From contig NW_003101681.1 in assembly GCF_000003855.2 (NCBI RefSeq), forward strand, positions 5,518,405 through 5,582,404: a stretch of 64,000 bases of DNA, given 5' to 3'. This document shows, one piece after another, positions 35,847 through 47,530 of this stretch. Under the pieces are notes generated by a model. It did no database searches. It saw nothing but the letters and a program-made list of their open reading frames with translations, and had not been told where the DNA came from. Position numbers and translations under genes: made by a program. Origin of the DNA: Blastomyces gilchristii SLH14081. Its lineage: Eukaryota; Ascomycota; Eurotiomycetes; Onygenales; Ajellomycetaceae. The stretch's first letter is position 1, and each line of letters opens with the position of its first letter.

Positions 35847-38536
35847 ATGACGTTCCGTTCTGGTCTTGCAAAGGTGAGGCGGGCTTATTGGAGCTTGCTT
35901 GAGGGCTTCATGGATGCTATCCAGGTTCTGGACTCAATCAGGAGCCGAATACCCGTGATTTCCAGTATCCGAATTAATTTTTTGTCCCTCCATTACGCCT
36001 ACATTATCGTCTGTGCCCTCGCTTGCTCCATCGTCATCTATCCGAATGGGAACATGAGATATATCGATGCGCTGCTGTTCGGTACAGGTTCTGCCACCCA
36101 GAGTGGTCTCAACCCCATCGACCTCAATCTCCTGTTCACCTACCAACAGGTCGGGTTATGGTTCGTTTCCATGATCACCAATCCCATCGTCATTCATTCA
36201 TTCGTTGTTTTTATGCGGCTCTTTTGGTTCGAAAGGCGCTTTCAACATGTCGTTCGTGAGGCCAAAACCCTGCGACGTATTAAGACAAGGCAAAGGACTA
36301 TGACTCGTGACGCTTGGGGCCGGGAAGGAGTGGAGACTGGACCCAATCAAGATCGAGAAGGGGTGGGGGTGCGTGGAAAGCGGATAGTCCTTGTAAGAGA
36401 TAGTGACACTGGACAAGCTCAGGGTGGTTCGGCGGTTCCTGATGTTATGAAGAAGTCAGACCCGGAATCCACCTCTGACAGTGACAAGTCACCCAAATCG
36501 ACAACTGGTGGCAGATCCAGCTCTCAGATGGAGGATCAAACTGAGAGAGAAGAGCGAGGTGAACTGGCTAATACGAGTGAATCTCCTGTTGCGGATGACA
36601 ATGATAGGAGTGTAGAGTTCAGAACACCTCAATATTTGAGCCCGGAGCATCATATTGCGTTCCTAGAACACCAGCGGAGACAGACTGGGGCATTGCGTAT
36701 TCCAAGCCCGCGAGAGTATGACAGAGGCAGGGTCCCACAAACGGTGGACAATACAGATGGCGGAGATTTGACCCGAGCACAGACATCGCAATCGGAGCGG
36801 CCTCTTCAATCATCTCCTTTTTCGCCTTTTACTCCACCTTCCCGAGGACGCCGTATCACCATTGATGAGCCTAATGCTGTCCGGATGCGTTCGCGGACCA
36901 GAACGTTTCCTCGAACTAATTCTCGTCGTGGGCGAAGCCAAGGGGCCAGCGAACCGGATACAGATTATGCCCCATCAGAGAGAACGAGAAAGGGAACGTT
37001 GTCGAGCCTTTTTCGGTCTACATCAGCGCAAGGAGCCGACGTTGATTCTAGCCCCTATCTTAGTTGGCAACCGACAATTGGCCGGAATTCTGCGTTCGTG
37101 GACCTTACCGAGGAGCAAAGGAATGAGCTAGGGGGAATTGAATACAGGGCCCTGAAAGCTCTAGCGGTAGTGCTGATTTGTTATTTCTTCCTCTTCCATC
37201 TATTAGGCATTATATGCTTGGTACCATGGATTCTGAAAACAGAAAGATTCGGTAATGTTGTTAGAGCTGCAGGGGTAGGCCGGCCGTGGTGGGCCATTTT
37301 CACCTCTGGCTCCAGTTTCAACGACCAAGGATTCGCACTCACCCCAAACTCGATGATACCGTTCTATGATGCAGTGTTTCCTCTTCTTTTACTGACCTTC
37401 CTTATTATCATCGGAAATACTGGATTTCCTTGCATGCTGCGATTTATAATCTGGGTGCTTTCCCTCCTTGTTCCCACTGGCAGCCCTGCTTGGGAAGAAC
37501 TGCGGTTTTTATTAGACCATCCGAGAAGATGCTTCACGCTTTTGTTTCCCCGGGCAGCTACGTGGTGGCTATTCGGAGTGCTTGTGATCCTTAATGGGGT
37601 AGATGTGATATTTTTTATTATCTTAGATGTAGGTCCTCTCGTGCATGAGTCCTGCCTGCCTTCTTGGCTTTCTACTTGCTAACTTAACTCTATCAGTTGA
37701 GTGACCCGGATATCACCAGGATTCCTGGTGGAATACGCTTTGTAGATGGTTTATTCCAAGCGGCCGCGACGCGGACCGCTGGTTTAGCGGTTGTCAATCT
37801 GTCCGAAATCCATCCTGCGGTTCAAGTTTCCTACATGATTATGATGTATATTTCCGTGTTCCCTATTGCCATTTCGGTCCGTCGGACAAATGTTTACGAG
37901 GAAGGCAGTCTGGGGATATATTCCTATCCTGATGAAGATGAAGATGAAACGTTGGGGTCGAAGAAAATCAACTATGTGGGGGCCCATCTTCGAAGACAGC
38001 TCAGCTTCGACCTGTGGTACATCTTCCTTGGATTGTTCATCATTGCCATCGTCGAAGGCAATAGGCTGGACGACACGGGCGAGAACGGTTTCACCCTGTT
38101 CGCCGTCATGTTTGAGATCATCTCAGCCTACGGAACCGTGGGTCTGTCGCTTGGTTTCCCAAACACCAACACCTCTCTCTGCGCACAGTTCAAGCCCTTA
38201 TCGAAACTCATTATTATCGCCATGGAGATTCGCGGCCGCCATCGTGGCTTGCCTTACGAACTCGACCGTGCGATTATGTTACCGTCTGAATCCCTCAACC
38301 GGAAGGAACTCCTAGACGCCAACAAACGGGTGAGGCGTAGTGGATCCGCGGCCAGCACGTTTTCAGGGGTTATTGGGCAGCAGCCACTACCAAACCCGCT
38401 ACAGCAGGAGTCTGGATCTTCAAGTGCATATCAGCGAGACGGGCCTGCTAGCCCACGGTCGTTAGAGCTAACGAATCGACCCACCGGAGCGGCAAGTAAT
38501 AGGCCTCCTTTAGAGACACATCATGAGGATGTTTAG
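35847..38536 (+). CDS. TRK1: TRK-type potassium transporter
   Basis: Plasma-membrane K+ uptake protein of the TRK/HKT superfamily. Exon 1 is 35847-37628, the intron 37629-37696 (donor GTAGGT, acceptor ATCAG), exon 2 37697-38536; 873 residues. TM1 is IVCALACSIVIYP; the first pore loop is GTGSATQSGLNPIDL at about 80-93; TM2 is VGLWFVSMITNPIVIHSFVV. A long hydrophilic loop (about residues 140-430, Ser/Arg/Glu-rich) separates the first MPM unit, as in fungal TRKs. Later pore segments are SGSSFNDQGFALTPNSM, the region around FRVVNLSE-like AVVNLSEIHPAVQVSYM, and EIISAYGTVGLSLGFP. The RGRHRGLPYELDRAIMLPSE motif is a fungal TRK hallmark. The intron lies between FFIILD and LSDPDITRIP. Ordinary composition. 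Confidence 0.93.
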
Positions 38537-40026
38537 CTCTGGTAATTAGCAGTGTAGGTGTTTTCTCCAGTCTTCAGGAGAGTAACCCTAATCATTTATC
38601 ATCAGCACTTGATGAGACTCCATAGGTATTTCATAACTGCATTTTTTTCTTCTTGTTTGTTTGTTTTCGGCGATTTAGCGAGCGATCATTGTACGGTACT
38701 GTATTTCCCTTCTAATTGGCACTTGTAGTGTATTCGGTTTTGGGAGGTTTGTGTCTCTTTCCTTTCCGGTAGCGAACACTTATTGTGTCGTGTTAATGGG
38801 ATGTATGTATGTACATGTAATGTACAGACATAGTAGGGATGGATATGGGGAATCCTTCCCATATTATTTATTATATACATTATTCCCAATCCCGAGTCAA
38901 ATTAATCTTCAAATTCGGAGGAAGACATGGGGAACAACGTTCCTTGTTCTCAAAATACCCCCTTCTGCCTCAAGGAGCACTCTCGCTGCTCCAAGCGATT
39001 GGAAGGTGGTTATTTATTATTCAATTCAATCATCTTCTAGGCATTCGGCATGGCAATCAAAAACTAAGTTAACAGATTAAGTTACGTACGAGAGAAAAGG
39101 CCAAGAAATCAAGAAACACTGATTTCGGAGATAAGAAATAAGAAATTCCCACTTCCCTCACAAGCCCAAAGCCAGCGAGCGGCATTAACTACGGGCTGGA
39201 GTTAACTTAAAAACAATACGATCCCCGCAGAACTTCCAAGTCCGTAGAATGTAGTTAAGTAGCGTGCATGACTTCAAACTCCGAAAATAATTTTTCATAT
39301 GTTCGGTTCGATGGTCGCCTTGAGGTCTTGGAAATGATGCAAGCGGCTTGATGGCTCATGAAAGTCTACTCCGTATTCTTTTTGTCTGCAGGATTGCTCA
39401 ATAAAACAGGAAACCCCGAGAGCGATTTCGGCATACGATGTTGACATTCATTGCATTCGATTCGATCAAGAATAATGAATGACTATCAGATATCTTGAAC
39501 CATCGGAACGAAGAAACTAATCGTCGTTGCATTGAATCCCGCGGGCGATAAAAGTAGCCCCGATAAATGACATCGACAAGCGCAAAATAATGAATGCAGA
39601 TCGAGTATTCGCTTCCTCCACGCTCGCCAGGGGACGCGCTGCGAGGCCGGGACCAGGGCGAATGATGAAGCTTCTGGAGAAACTGGAAACTCCGTGGGGA
39701 AAGTTATTATTCCCACGGAACCTCTAGTTACAAGCGTGATGACAAATGGAGGGCTCTCGCGCCGAACGGCGATATTGGCTGGACATTGCACATAGATCCG
39801 ATACGGACTTACTAATTATTATTGATATCGATGTGAAGAAACTTAGAAACCCAATTCAGGATAAATTTTTGTGTATATATAGCCGGGTCGAACATCTTCT
39901 TCTCACGATGGATATCAAGAAGAAAAGTAAAGAAATTATCAGCCAGCCCATACCAATACCCAATATACCTCCTCTCCTCTATCTAAAAAAGTTACTACCG
40001 CCTTTGAGCCTACAGAAGCCAAGAAA
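38537..40026. other. 1.5-kb intergenic TRK to SDR
   Basis: Holds TACTCCGTA at 39,367-39,375. No conserved frame. The C/T-rich leader at 39,950-40,020 precedes the SDR start. Confidence 0.5.
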
Positions 40027-41302
40027 ATGGCATCGCACGCTGAATTCGGACTCAAAACCACGGCCACAGAGGTTGCCAAAGTGTTTTCTGATCAGATTAA
40101 AGGATTGACCGGTACCTACCTACCTACCCGGCCCCCCCATAGGTCTTTAAACTGTCTTCACAGATTGCTAATGAATCTCCCTCAGTCTCATAACCGGCGT
40201 CAACCCCAAAGGCCTCGGCGGCGCCCTCGTCAGGGCAATTGTAGAATACAGTCCAGCCCGCATAATCATAACTGGCAGATCACAAGAGAAACTCGATGAG
40301 ATCTCCAGCGACCTGAACGCCAGGTTCCCAGCGGTACTGATCACATCAACCGCCGTGGACCTGTCCTCGCTCCTCTCAGTCCGCAAAGCCGCCGTGAAGA
40401 TTAGCAAGGAGGTCGACGCCATCGACGTCATCCTCAACAACGCCGGCATCATGGCCGTCCCCGAGCGCGAGCTCAGCGAAAACGGCTTCGAACTCCACCT
40501 CGCCACGAACCACATCGGCCACTTCCTCCTCACCAACCTACTCATGGATAAGATTCGGCAGGCCGCCGCGCTGCGCCCGGGCTCCACGCGCATCATCAAC
40601 GTGGCGTCCGACGCCTACCTGTTCACCCCCTTCCGGTTCCAGGACTACAATTTCAACGGCAAGCCCGTCGCGGCGGACGAGGTGGGTACCGAAGACTGGC
40701 TGAAGCGATTTGGGTATCCGTTGGAGCCCATTGCGGGGTACGATTCGATGATTGCCTATGGACAGTCGAAGACGGCGAATTTGCTCTTTACGACGTATCT
40801 GGCGAAACACCTTGCAAGCGAGGGGATTGCTTCCTTCGCGCTGCATCCAGGAGGTATATACCCCTTTTAGAAACCGACTTTTCAAGATGGTACAGTACTA
40901 ACGGTTCAGCAGTGATCCACACAGAGCTGGGACGATATATGTCCCCAGAAAACTTCGGTGCCCTGGCCGATGTCATTCCACACTGGAAAACCACGGACGG
41001 AGGAGCTGCGACATCAGTGGTTGCGGCGTTCGATCCTGCGCTAAAAGGTATGTACAGTACAGTACATTTCTCGTTTATTTTTATTTTTATTTTATTTTTA
41101 TTTTATTTTTATTTAACCGCGCAAAAATGGCCAAAAACACCTAACTAAAAATAACACCTCTGACGGTAATATAGCTCATTCCGGCGGCTTTCTTATGGAT
41201 TGTCAACTCATAACTCCAACACCGTATTCTACCGATATAGAGAAGGCGGAGAAGCTGTGGAAGCTGACGGAGAAGCTTGTGGGGCAGGAATTCGCCCTGT
41301 GA
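40027..41302 (+). CDS. Short-chain dehydrogenase/reductase with a splice-phase break after exon 1
   Basis: NAD(P)-dependent oxidoreductase of the retinol-dehydrogenase-like SDR group; substrate unknown. Exons: 40027-40111, 40186-40853, 40913-41047, 41175-41302. Exon 1 encodes TTATEVAKVFSDQIKGLT; exon 2 opens with LITGVNPKGLGGALVRAI (nucleotide-binding glycines), then NNAGIM, a catalytic Ser region INVASDAYL, and YGQSKTAN (Tyr-x3-Lys). Exons 2-3 join as HPGVIHTELG and 3-4 as DPALKAHSGGFL, both in phase. The only consensus donor after exon 1 (G|GTACCT at 40112) leaves one base where exon 2, starting at 40186 after CTCAG, needs two. So either a non-consensus junction is used or a one-base indel has broken the gene. 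All catalytic residues are otherwise present. Confidence 0.85.
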
Positions 41303-41771
41303 GAGATGGGGATGAGGAGTATGACATGACATGACTATACGGTACTCTATACAATGCGACATAGATGTAGATAGATATTTCTTTTCTTGGTGCGTGACGA
41401 GGGGAGCGGGCGTGGGATTTGGGTGATGAGGTAGTCCTATTCATCATCTCGGCATAGCATGGCAATTGTTTAGTTCCTTTCATTATAATATATAGTTATA
41501 TCTATTTATGAAATCATGAAAATCTTATAATTAGAAGCGCACCCTGTCAAATGTGCTCTATCTCATTAAATCTATACGGCTTGTCATCATTGACATATAT
41601 AGTAGTTAACATCACACCGTGGGTCATGATACTCAATTTGTTTCCTCCCCACCCAAACCAACCCCCACCAGTCCACCGACGTCATAAACCTACAACGCCC
41701 GTTCCCTAACCAACATCCATTCAACCTCCCAACACACAAGACATATACTAGACAATAACAATTTTTTAAAA
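41303..41771. other. Intergenic SDR to MAT2B-like gene
   Basis: 469 bp between tandem oxidoreductase-fold genes: 3' UTR then promoter. No gene seen. Confidence 0.6.
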
Positions 41772-43080
41772 ATGCAACAAACCGCCCTCATCACAGGCGC
41801 CACCGGTCTTCTCGGGCGCCAAGTCCTAAACGCCTTCCAGCGAGACAGTGCCAATTGGAAGGTTTTCGGCCAGGGTTTCTCCAGAGCGTCGGGAACGGCG
41901 GATTCGGGGGTGGAAATCGTCAAGGCGGATCTGTTGGACGAAGGGAACATTGTAGCGCTGCTGGAGCAGACGAAGTGGGTTTTTTCTTTTGTTTTCGTTT
42001 CGTTTGGTTTGGTGGCGGTTGGTCTTTGATATTTTGATAATTATGCTGATTGATTGCTGATGGGTATTCTAGACCCAATGTTGTTGTGCATTGTGAGTGA
42101 TCACGGTTTCTATTTTATTTATTGAACACATAGTCACCCAATTGCAGAAAAGGCTTTGTCCCACACCTTTTCCCAATCTCACAATCTAGTATTCCACTTC
42201 CACTAACCATCCTCTGCAGGCGCCGCCAACCGCTTCCCAGATAAATGCGACCAAAACCCCGCCGCAGCCCGCAAGATAAACGTAGCCGCCACCCAATCCC
42301 TCGCACAGGCCACCTCCTCCCGCTCCATCCTGCTCATCTACATCTCGACCGACTACGTCTTCCCCGGACGCCCCGGCGAAGCTCCCTACGCAACCTCCGC
42401 GCAAACCGACCCGCCAAACATCTACGGCGAGACAAAGCGCGATGGCGAGGTAGCCGTGCTGGAGCAGACGCGCGAGTCCCGGCTGGGCGTGGTGCTGCGA
42501 GTCCCCGTCCTGTACGGGCCGGCTCAGCAGGCTAGCGAGAGCGCGGTGAACGTGCTTGTGGACGCGGTGTGGAAGGCGCAGGATGCCGGGGCGGGGATTA
42601 AGATGGACGATTGGGCGATTCGATACCCGACGCACACGGCGGATGTGGGGAGGGTTTGTCGCGATATTGCTGTCAAGTATCTTGCTGGGGCGGGGGCGGT
42701 GGGGGCGGGAGCGCCCAGTAACGACGGCGAGCTGAAGTCCCTACCTAGGATTTTACAGTTCTCGTCCGAAGATAGGATGACCAAGTATCAAATCTGCCAG
42801 AAATTGGCGGAGATTTTGGGGCTGCCGTTGCCTGGTATGATTCCTGTGAGGGAAGGGCCGAAACCGGGCGAGGTGCAGAGGCCGTTTGATACGCACTTGT
42901 CAACGGAGGAGTTAAAACGAATTGGGATTGAGGTTGGAACGCAGTCGTTTGAGGCATGGTGGTAAGTTTTGTTACTGTATTTGCTTTTGGTTTACCTAAT
43001 TTCAGCTTCCCTGTGAGGTTGGTCGCTGACCCGCATATCTAAATATTAGGAGGAAAGAACTGCATGCATTCCGCCACTAG
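41772..43080 (+). CDS. Extended SDR, RmlD / MAT2B-like, four exons
   Basis: NAD(P)-binding protein of the RmlD family, closest in wording to methionine adenosyltransferase subunit beta (MAT2B); it may bind NADP without being an enzyme. Exons: 41772-41974, 42073-42092 (20-nt micro-exon), 42220-42961, 43050-43080 (31 nt), giving 331 residues. TGATGLLG is at 8-15; the micro-exon supplies PNVVVH, joined to CAANRFPDKC; ISTDYVFPG is near 117-124; catalytic-type Tyr143-x3-Lys147 (YGETK). If the last intron were ignored the protein would stop at AWW (42965). Using the GTAAGT donor at 42962, CTGAC branch and TAG acceptor at 43048-43049 extends it to AWWRKELHAFRH, which looks like the usual family ending. 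Exon 3 is GC-richer than its neighbours. Confidence 0.86.
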
Positions 43081-43669
43081 GGGGGTTTATGATATCGTAT
43101 TGAGCGGGTGAGATCTGAAGAATGAGGACAAGGTGGCGGGGCTGATTCTGATTATCTCGATTATTCTTCCCGCCGCCTGTGTCCTCTCCAGAGTCGATGG
43201 ACAAGTAAATAGGAGGCGAGTTTGGGGGGAAAAAAAAAAAAGAAAAAAAAAACACATATGTAACTATATTGAGAACAGAAAGTATTTGTTAACTATTTGT
43301 TAGTGATCAAACCCAGCTTCAATGCCAGTCATGATGATTGGCCTTGTGGGCAAGAGGAGGGCCATCTGCGATCAACAAGATATTAAATAAATTATTCAAG
43401 GTCAGCTTGTCAGGCGAGATCTAGATAAACTCGGAAAAATAAAAGCCATTAGCTTAATCCCCTGCATTCTGGCACGGTCTTGATAGCACTGGCTGGTCAG
43501 ATGGTATATGACCAGTTGTGACAAAGAGATTCCACAAATACAAATGAGACTGAGAGATACAAAAAACAGGATAGATACGGCAGTTTATAGTAACAAATGT
43601 GTCAAATGAGTAACATAAACAACCACTCAACGCCCGCTCAATCTTCATTTTTTCATCCATCTTTAAACA
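43081..43669. other. 3' flank and edge of the AT-rich isochore
   Basis: Ordinary sequence with A-rich tracts near 43,229-43,250. From about 43,670 the composition changes abruptly: CpG and CpC/GpG become rare and A+T rises to roughly 70-75 percent by eye. Confidence 0.6.
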
Positions 43670-43678
43670 CTTACAACA

Positions 43679-44110
43679 TGCATCAGAAAGCAGTTATACA
43701 GGTAGCAATTGATGATTTTAACATGCAATTGATCTCTAATTACACTGAGACTGCTAAAAAATATGAAATCAGTTGATATACATTATCACAGTATTATAGA
43801 GATATTCAAATATTAAGAAAGAAAACAAGCTCTATTCACTGTAAAAATCTCACAGATTTATAAGAACACCTTCTTTTTCATATTAATTAATTAATAGATT
43901 ACAGTTTTTCTTACATATCTTAAATTCTTTATAGTCTTATCATTGAGATTCTAAAAGTATCTATTAAAATTAACTGAGTGCTATAATTCTGCTAGTATTA
44001 TAAGAATATAATCAAGTTACTCTATCTTTAAAATATTAATTAAAAACACAAGATTGTAAATAATTTAATATAATTTATATCAGATTCTCTTTCTACAGAC
44101 TGATTACTTC
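43679..44110 (+). pseudogene. Pogo/Fot1-like transposase N-terminus, RIP-degraded
   Basis: From the ATG at 43679 the frame reads HQKAVIQVAIDDFNMQLI, then NYTETAKKYEIS, a stop, YTLSQYYRDIQILRKKTSS and KNLTDL, the order of the helix-turn-helix DNA-binding region of Pogo-type transposases (IA..Y.V...TL..R). Stops stand where Arg and Gln would be. The DDE domain is not recognisable further on. Confidence 0.42.
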
Positions 44111-44509
44111 TGTATAAGCAAGATGTTCATTGATCACTTGATAAATACTTATTACTTATAAAAGATTACATAATAGATAGATCTTAATAATTAATTAACT
44201 ATTATATTATATCATCTTCATCAGATTATATCTCTTCTTATATATAAGAATCTGCTAATTCTATCTTAAATCAAATTCTTACACTTTATACTTAAATTAA
44301 AGAACTAATTACATTCTGAAATACTGTATTAGTAGTTCTATAGTTACTTATAATAAATTAAAAAGAACTCTGTTAATTTTAAAATTAATCAAGCTGCTAT
44401 AGACTTCTATAAGTCTGTAAGCAATTTCTATATTCTTATATAAATAGAAGTGTAGACAGTGAATATATCTCTGTAAGCAGCTTTACTGTTAAAAATAACA
44501 CTGTCTCAC

Positions 44510-44766
44510 TGTAAGAAATCTTACTTCTTATGAATTCTTTACCTCTATTTCTATTTCTCATGTAATTAATAGAGTTAGCAGCTCTTGACTACATACAACT
44601 ATATAGACTGAAGTTCATAAATATTATTCACAACTTAGATTGAATGCTATTATACATTTAATCTCTACATTTATCTTTCTAATATGAATACTTTTAGTAG
44701 TAATCAGTATATATTATGTCAAGCTGTAAATATCTGAATAATCACCTGTGAGTACTTATTCTTACA
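44510..44766 (+). repeat. LTR-derived copy A (257 bp)
   Basis: Begins TGTAAGAA and ends TTCTTACA. Aligns with 52,802-53,035 and, inverted, with 45,237-45,494. Heavily C-to-T/G-to-A changed relative to the 52.8-kb copy (for example GCGGCCC there is GCAGCTC here). Confidence 0.7.
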
Positions 44767-45097
44767 CTCACTTGAATCTGCACTAATTACTAGAAGTAGA
44801 AGATATTTAACATAGTCAATGTATATATATAATATCTCCGAATGAGAGCTGCTTGAGCTGCAATTATTATCTTGAACAGCTTAGAAAGTTTGAATTAAAA
44901 TAAATACAGAATATAATATAAGTTTAAGAGAGAAAGAAGATCTTCTCTTAATAAAATACTTTACACTCATTTAAAATAGTCTCAATCAAGATAGCTCTGC
45001 TGATAAAATTACTGAAATAATATTGTACTTTACTTATTTATAAGAGACAGAGTTCTCTGAAGTAGATACAGTGAAAATTATCTATAAGTAATAATTA

Positions 45098-45098
<1 letters not shown>

Positions 45099-45130
<32 letters not shown>

Positions 45131-45236
45131 ATTATAAATGTATATATTTAAAAACTATAATATCTATCTAAAAACTTTTAATTCTCAGAGTTTTTCTAAT
45201 ATCTATAAAGTTAACTATTATATATTTATGCCTCAG
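45099..45236 (-). mobile_element. LINE 3'-end fragment (copy 3), heavily mutated
   Basis: An (ATT)n tract followed by a degraded version of the same 3' sequence found at 47,532 and 55,871. It abuts LTR copy B exactly at 45,237, so it is a short 5'-truncated insertion or was cut by the LTR element. Confidence 0.6.
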
Positions 45237-46243
45237 TGTAAGAATAAGTACTCGCAGGCAATTATTCAGGTGTTTGCAGCTTGACATGATATATACTGTT
45301 AACTACTAGAAGTATTCACAGTAGAAAGATAAAATATAGAGATTAAATGTATAATAGTATTCAAGCTGAGTTGTAAATAGTATTTATGAACTTCAGTCTA
45401 TATAGTTGTGTGTAGTCAAGAGCTGCTAACTCTATTAATTATGTAAGAGATAGAAATAGAGATAAAGAATTCACAAGAAGTAAGATTTCTTACATACTTC
45501 TCTCTCTCTAAGACTTTGTCTGTGAAGCCTTTCACTGAGTGACTTCATAGAATCAGCTCAGCACTGCAGTAATACTCACTAAAAATTCTTCATATCTATA
45601 AAAAATCTCAGTGAGGAAAAATCTCTTATTATTATAAAGAAAAAAGAGTCTATTACTCAGTTTCTTATTCTGTGAGATTCTTTATAATTTACAGATTCTT
45701 CTCTGACTATCACATAGATTCATCTCACATCTTCTATACAGAAGAGTTTCAGTTAACTCTCAATCATTTTTATAAGATTCTTATGTAATTATCACACAGA
45801 TTTATCTCACAGATGAATCACTCTCTGTGAGATCACTCTTATTAAAGAGAAGTATTCATAAGTTAATTTTTCACTCATTCTCATGAATTATTGTTCTTTA
45901 ATACTGTAGAGTTGTAAGGAATTTTCTATTCTTTTATTAACTCTGTAGAATTGTAGAATCAAGATATTCACAGTCTACAATCACTCTTTATAATTATATA
46001 GAAAGATTCAGATCTGTGATTTATAATCACTTTTTATTTACTAGAGTGATCTGACTGTTCTGTGAGATCACTCACAGTGTAAGTAAATCTCTTTAAAGTA
46101 GTATAAATATCTCAGATCTGTCTGCAGAATCTTATCTTCTTTTTTCTTTTTTTATAACAGCTCTCATTCTTATAAACTATGAGTATTCTTATTCATCTAT
46201 AAAGTGTTTTTACTCAGATAATAGAGAGAGAGTGTTTCTGACA
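45237..46243 (-). repeat. LTR copy B, inverted, with about 430 bp of extra sequence
   Basis: The first 258 bp are the inverse of copy A. From about 45,918 it again follows the inverse of the 52.48-52.80-kb part of the LTR, ending TTTCTGACA at 46,243. The stretch between about 45,471 and 45,915 is absent from the 52.5-kb LTR and is an insertion or variant segment. Confidence 0.6.
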
Positions 46244-47530
46244 ATATCTGTATATTAAGTCAAGAACTTTTCAAGAATAAAAATTTTTTCAATTCTAACA
46301 TCTTTACAAACAATGTCTGATCACTGCTAAGCTTCTTATAAATGTTCTTACAACTTCTCTAGTTATTTTTTATCAGCTGATGAAGTAGAGATGTTATTAT
46401 TCATAACAGTATCTCTATCTCTTTCAGCTCTGTCACTGCATCTGATCTTCAGATCAGCAGTTAATTTCATATCTTTCTCAGATCAGTCTCTGACTTTAAG
46501 CAGTGTAGTTTCTCTCTTTGCTGTAAGTCTTCTCATAAGTAATTTCTTACAGATTCTAACTGATAGTTCTTGTAAAGCTTCTGATTTTATCAGTATCTTC
46601 TGCAGTCTTATAAGTCTATAATCATCTTCTCTCTGTCTGCACAATCTCTGATCAGATATATGCAAATATATCTAGATTCTCTATCAATGATTCTCACATC
46701 ACAGCACATTTTCACAATCTTATTATCAATGAAAGATGAGACTCTGAGTACCTATAAAATTCAGAAAATCAAGACAATGCAAATATCATGAATTCATAAT
46801 AAGAGTTAATCTGAGTAGATAAGTTCTCTCTCTGTATCTTAATTGTTTTCAGACTGAATACTTCAGCATAACTGAGAGAGTGAACACAGCTTTGTAAGAA
46901 GTATCTGATTATATACATAGATAGTCAGCTCTTAAGACTCTGCTGCAACTGCATGTACTCTGATATTCAACTTCTCTGAAGTCTGTGCATTTCTGATGAT
47001 CTTTATATCAAATATAATAATTATCTGTACTGCAGATATGATGCTCTCTGCTTCTTTAAAGAGAGAAATTAATAGTTATGAAGAGATTAAGTGTCATAAG
47101 TATTGAGAATATAAGTGTGAATTTTCTTTATTTTTTCTTTATTAATTTCTAAATTGTATTCATAACTCTGTTTTTATTTTCTTATTTTTTAACTTTAATA
47201 AGAGTATGATTTCTTCTTCTCTTTATATACACTGCAGACTGTTCATTTCAGTAGAAACTCATTATCTTGTAGACTAGAATTTATAAATAACAGTGTTAAT
47301 ATCTTTATCACAATTAGGTTCTTAGCAAAGACTGTGTTATTCTGACTTATCAGAATTCACAGTATAAAAGTCATGTCTCAGCTTCTACAGATGTCTTATC
47401 TACTCAGATAATTCTCAAGTGAACTTATTCATCTTATCAGAATACTCTTATCACTGAATCTTGAATCAGAGCTTATAATCTCACTTCTCTGAGTTAATAA
47501 TCTCTTTAATCTGATATTCTCTTTCACTCT
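46244..47530 (-). mobile_element. Gypsy 3' internal fragment, inverted
   Basis: Inverse, mutated copy of about 51,180-52,475. It continues LTR copy B inward and stops at the LINE tail at 47,532. No coding frame survives. With the plus-strand copy it forms a large inverted repeat around the LINE fragment. Confidence 0.6.

Noticed and set aside
40027..41302. SDR and MAT2B-like genes as a metabolite gene cluster
   Set aside because: Only two redox-fold genes, no synthase, transporter or regulator next to them; the TRK gene is housekeeping.
42186..42635. 149-codon frame antisense to the MAT2B-like gene
   Set aside because: Shadow of a GC-rich exon with strong codon bias.
46391..46665. 76- and 60-codon frames
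   Set aside because: Inverse copy of the gypsy 3' non-coding region; Ser/Leu-rich by composition.
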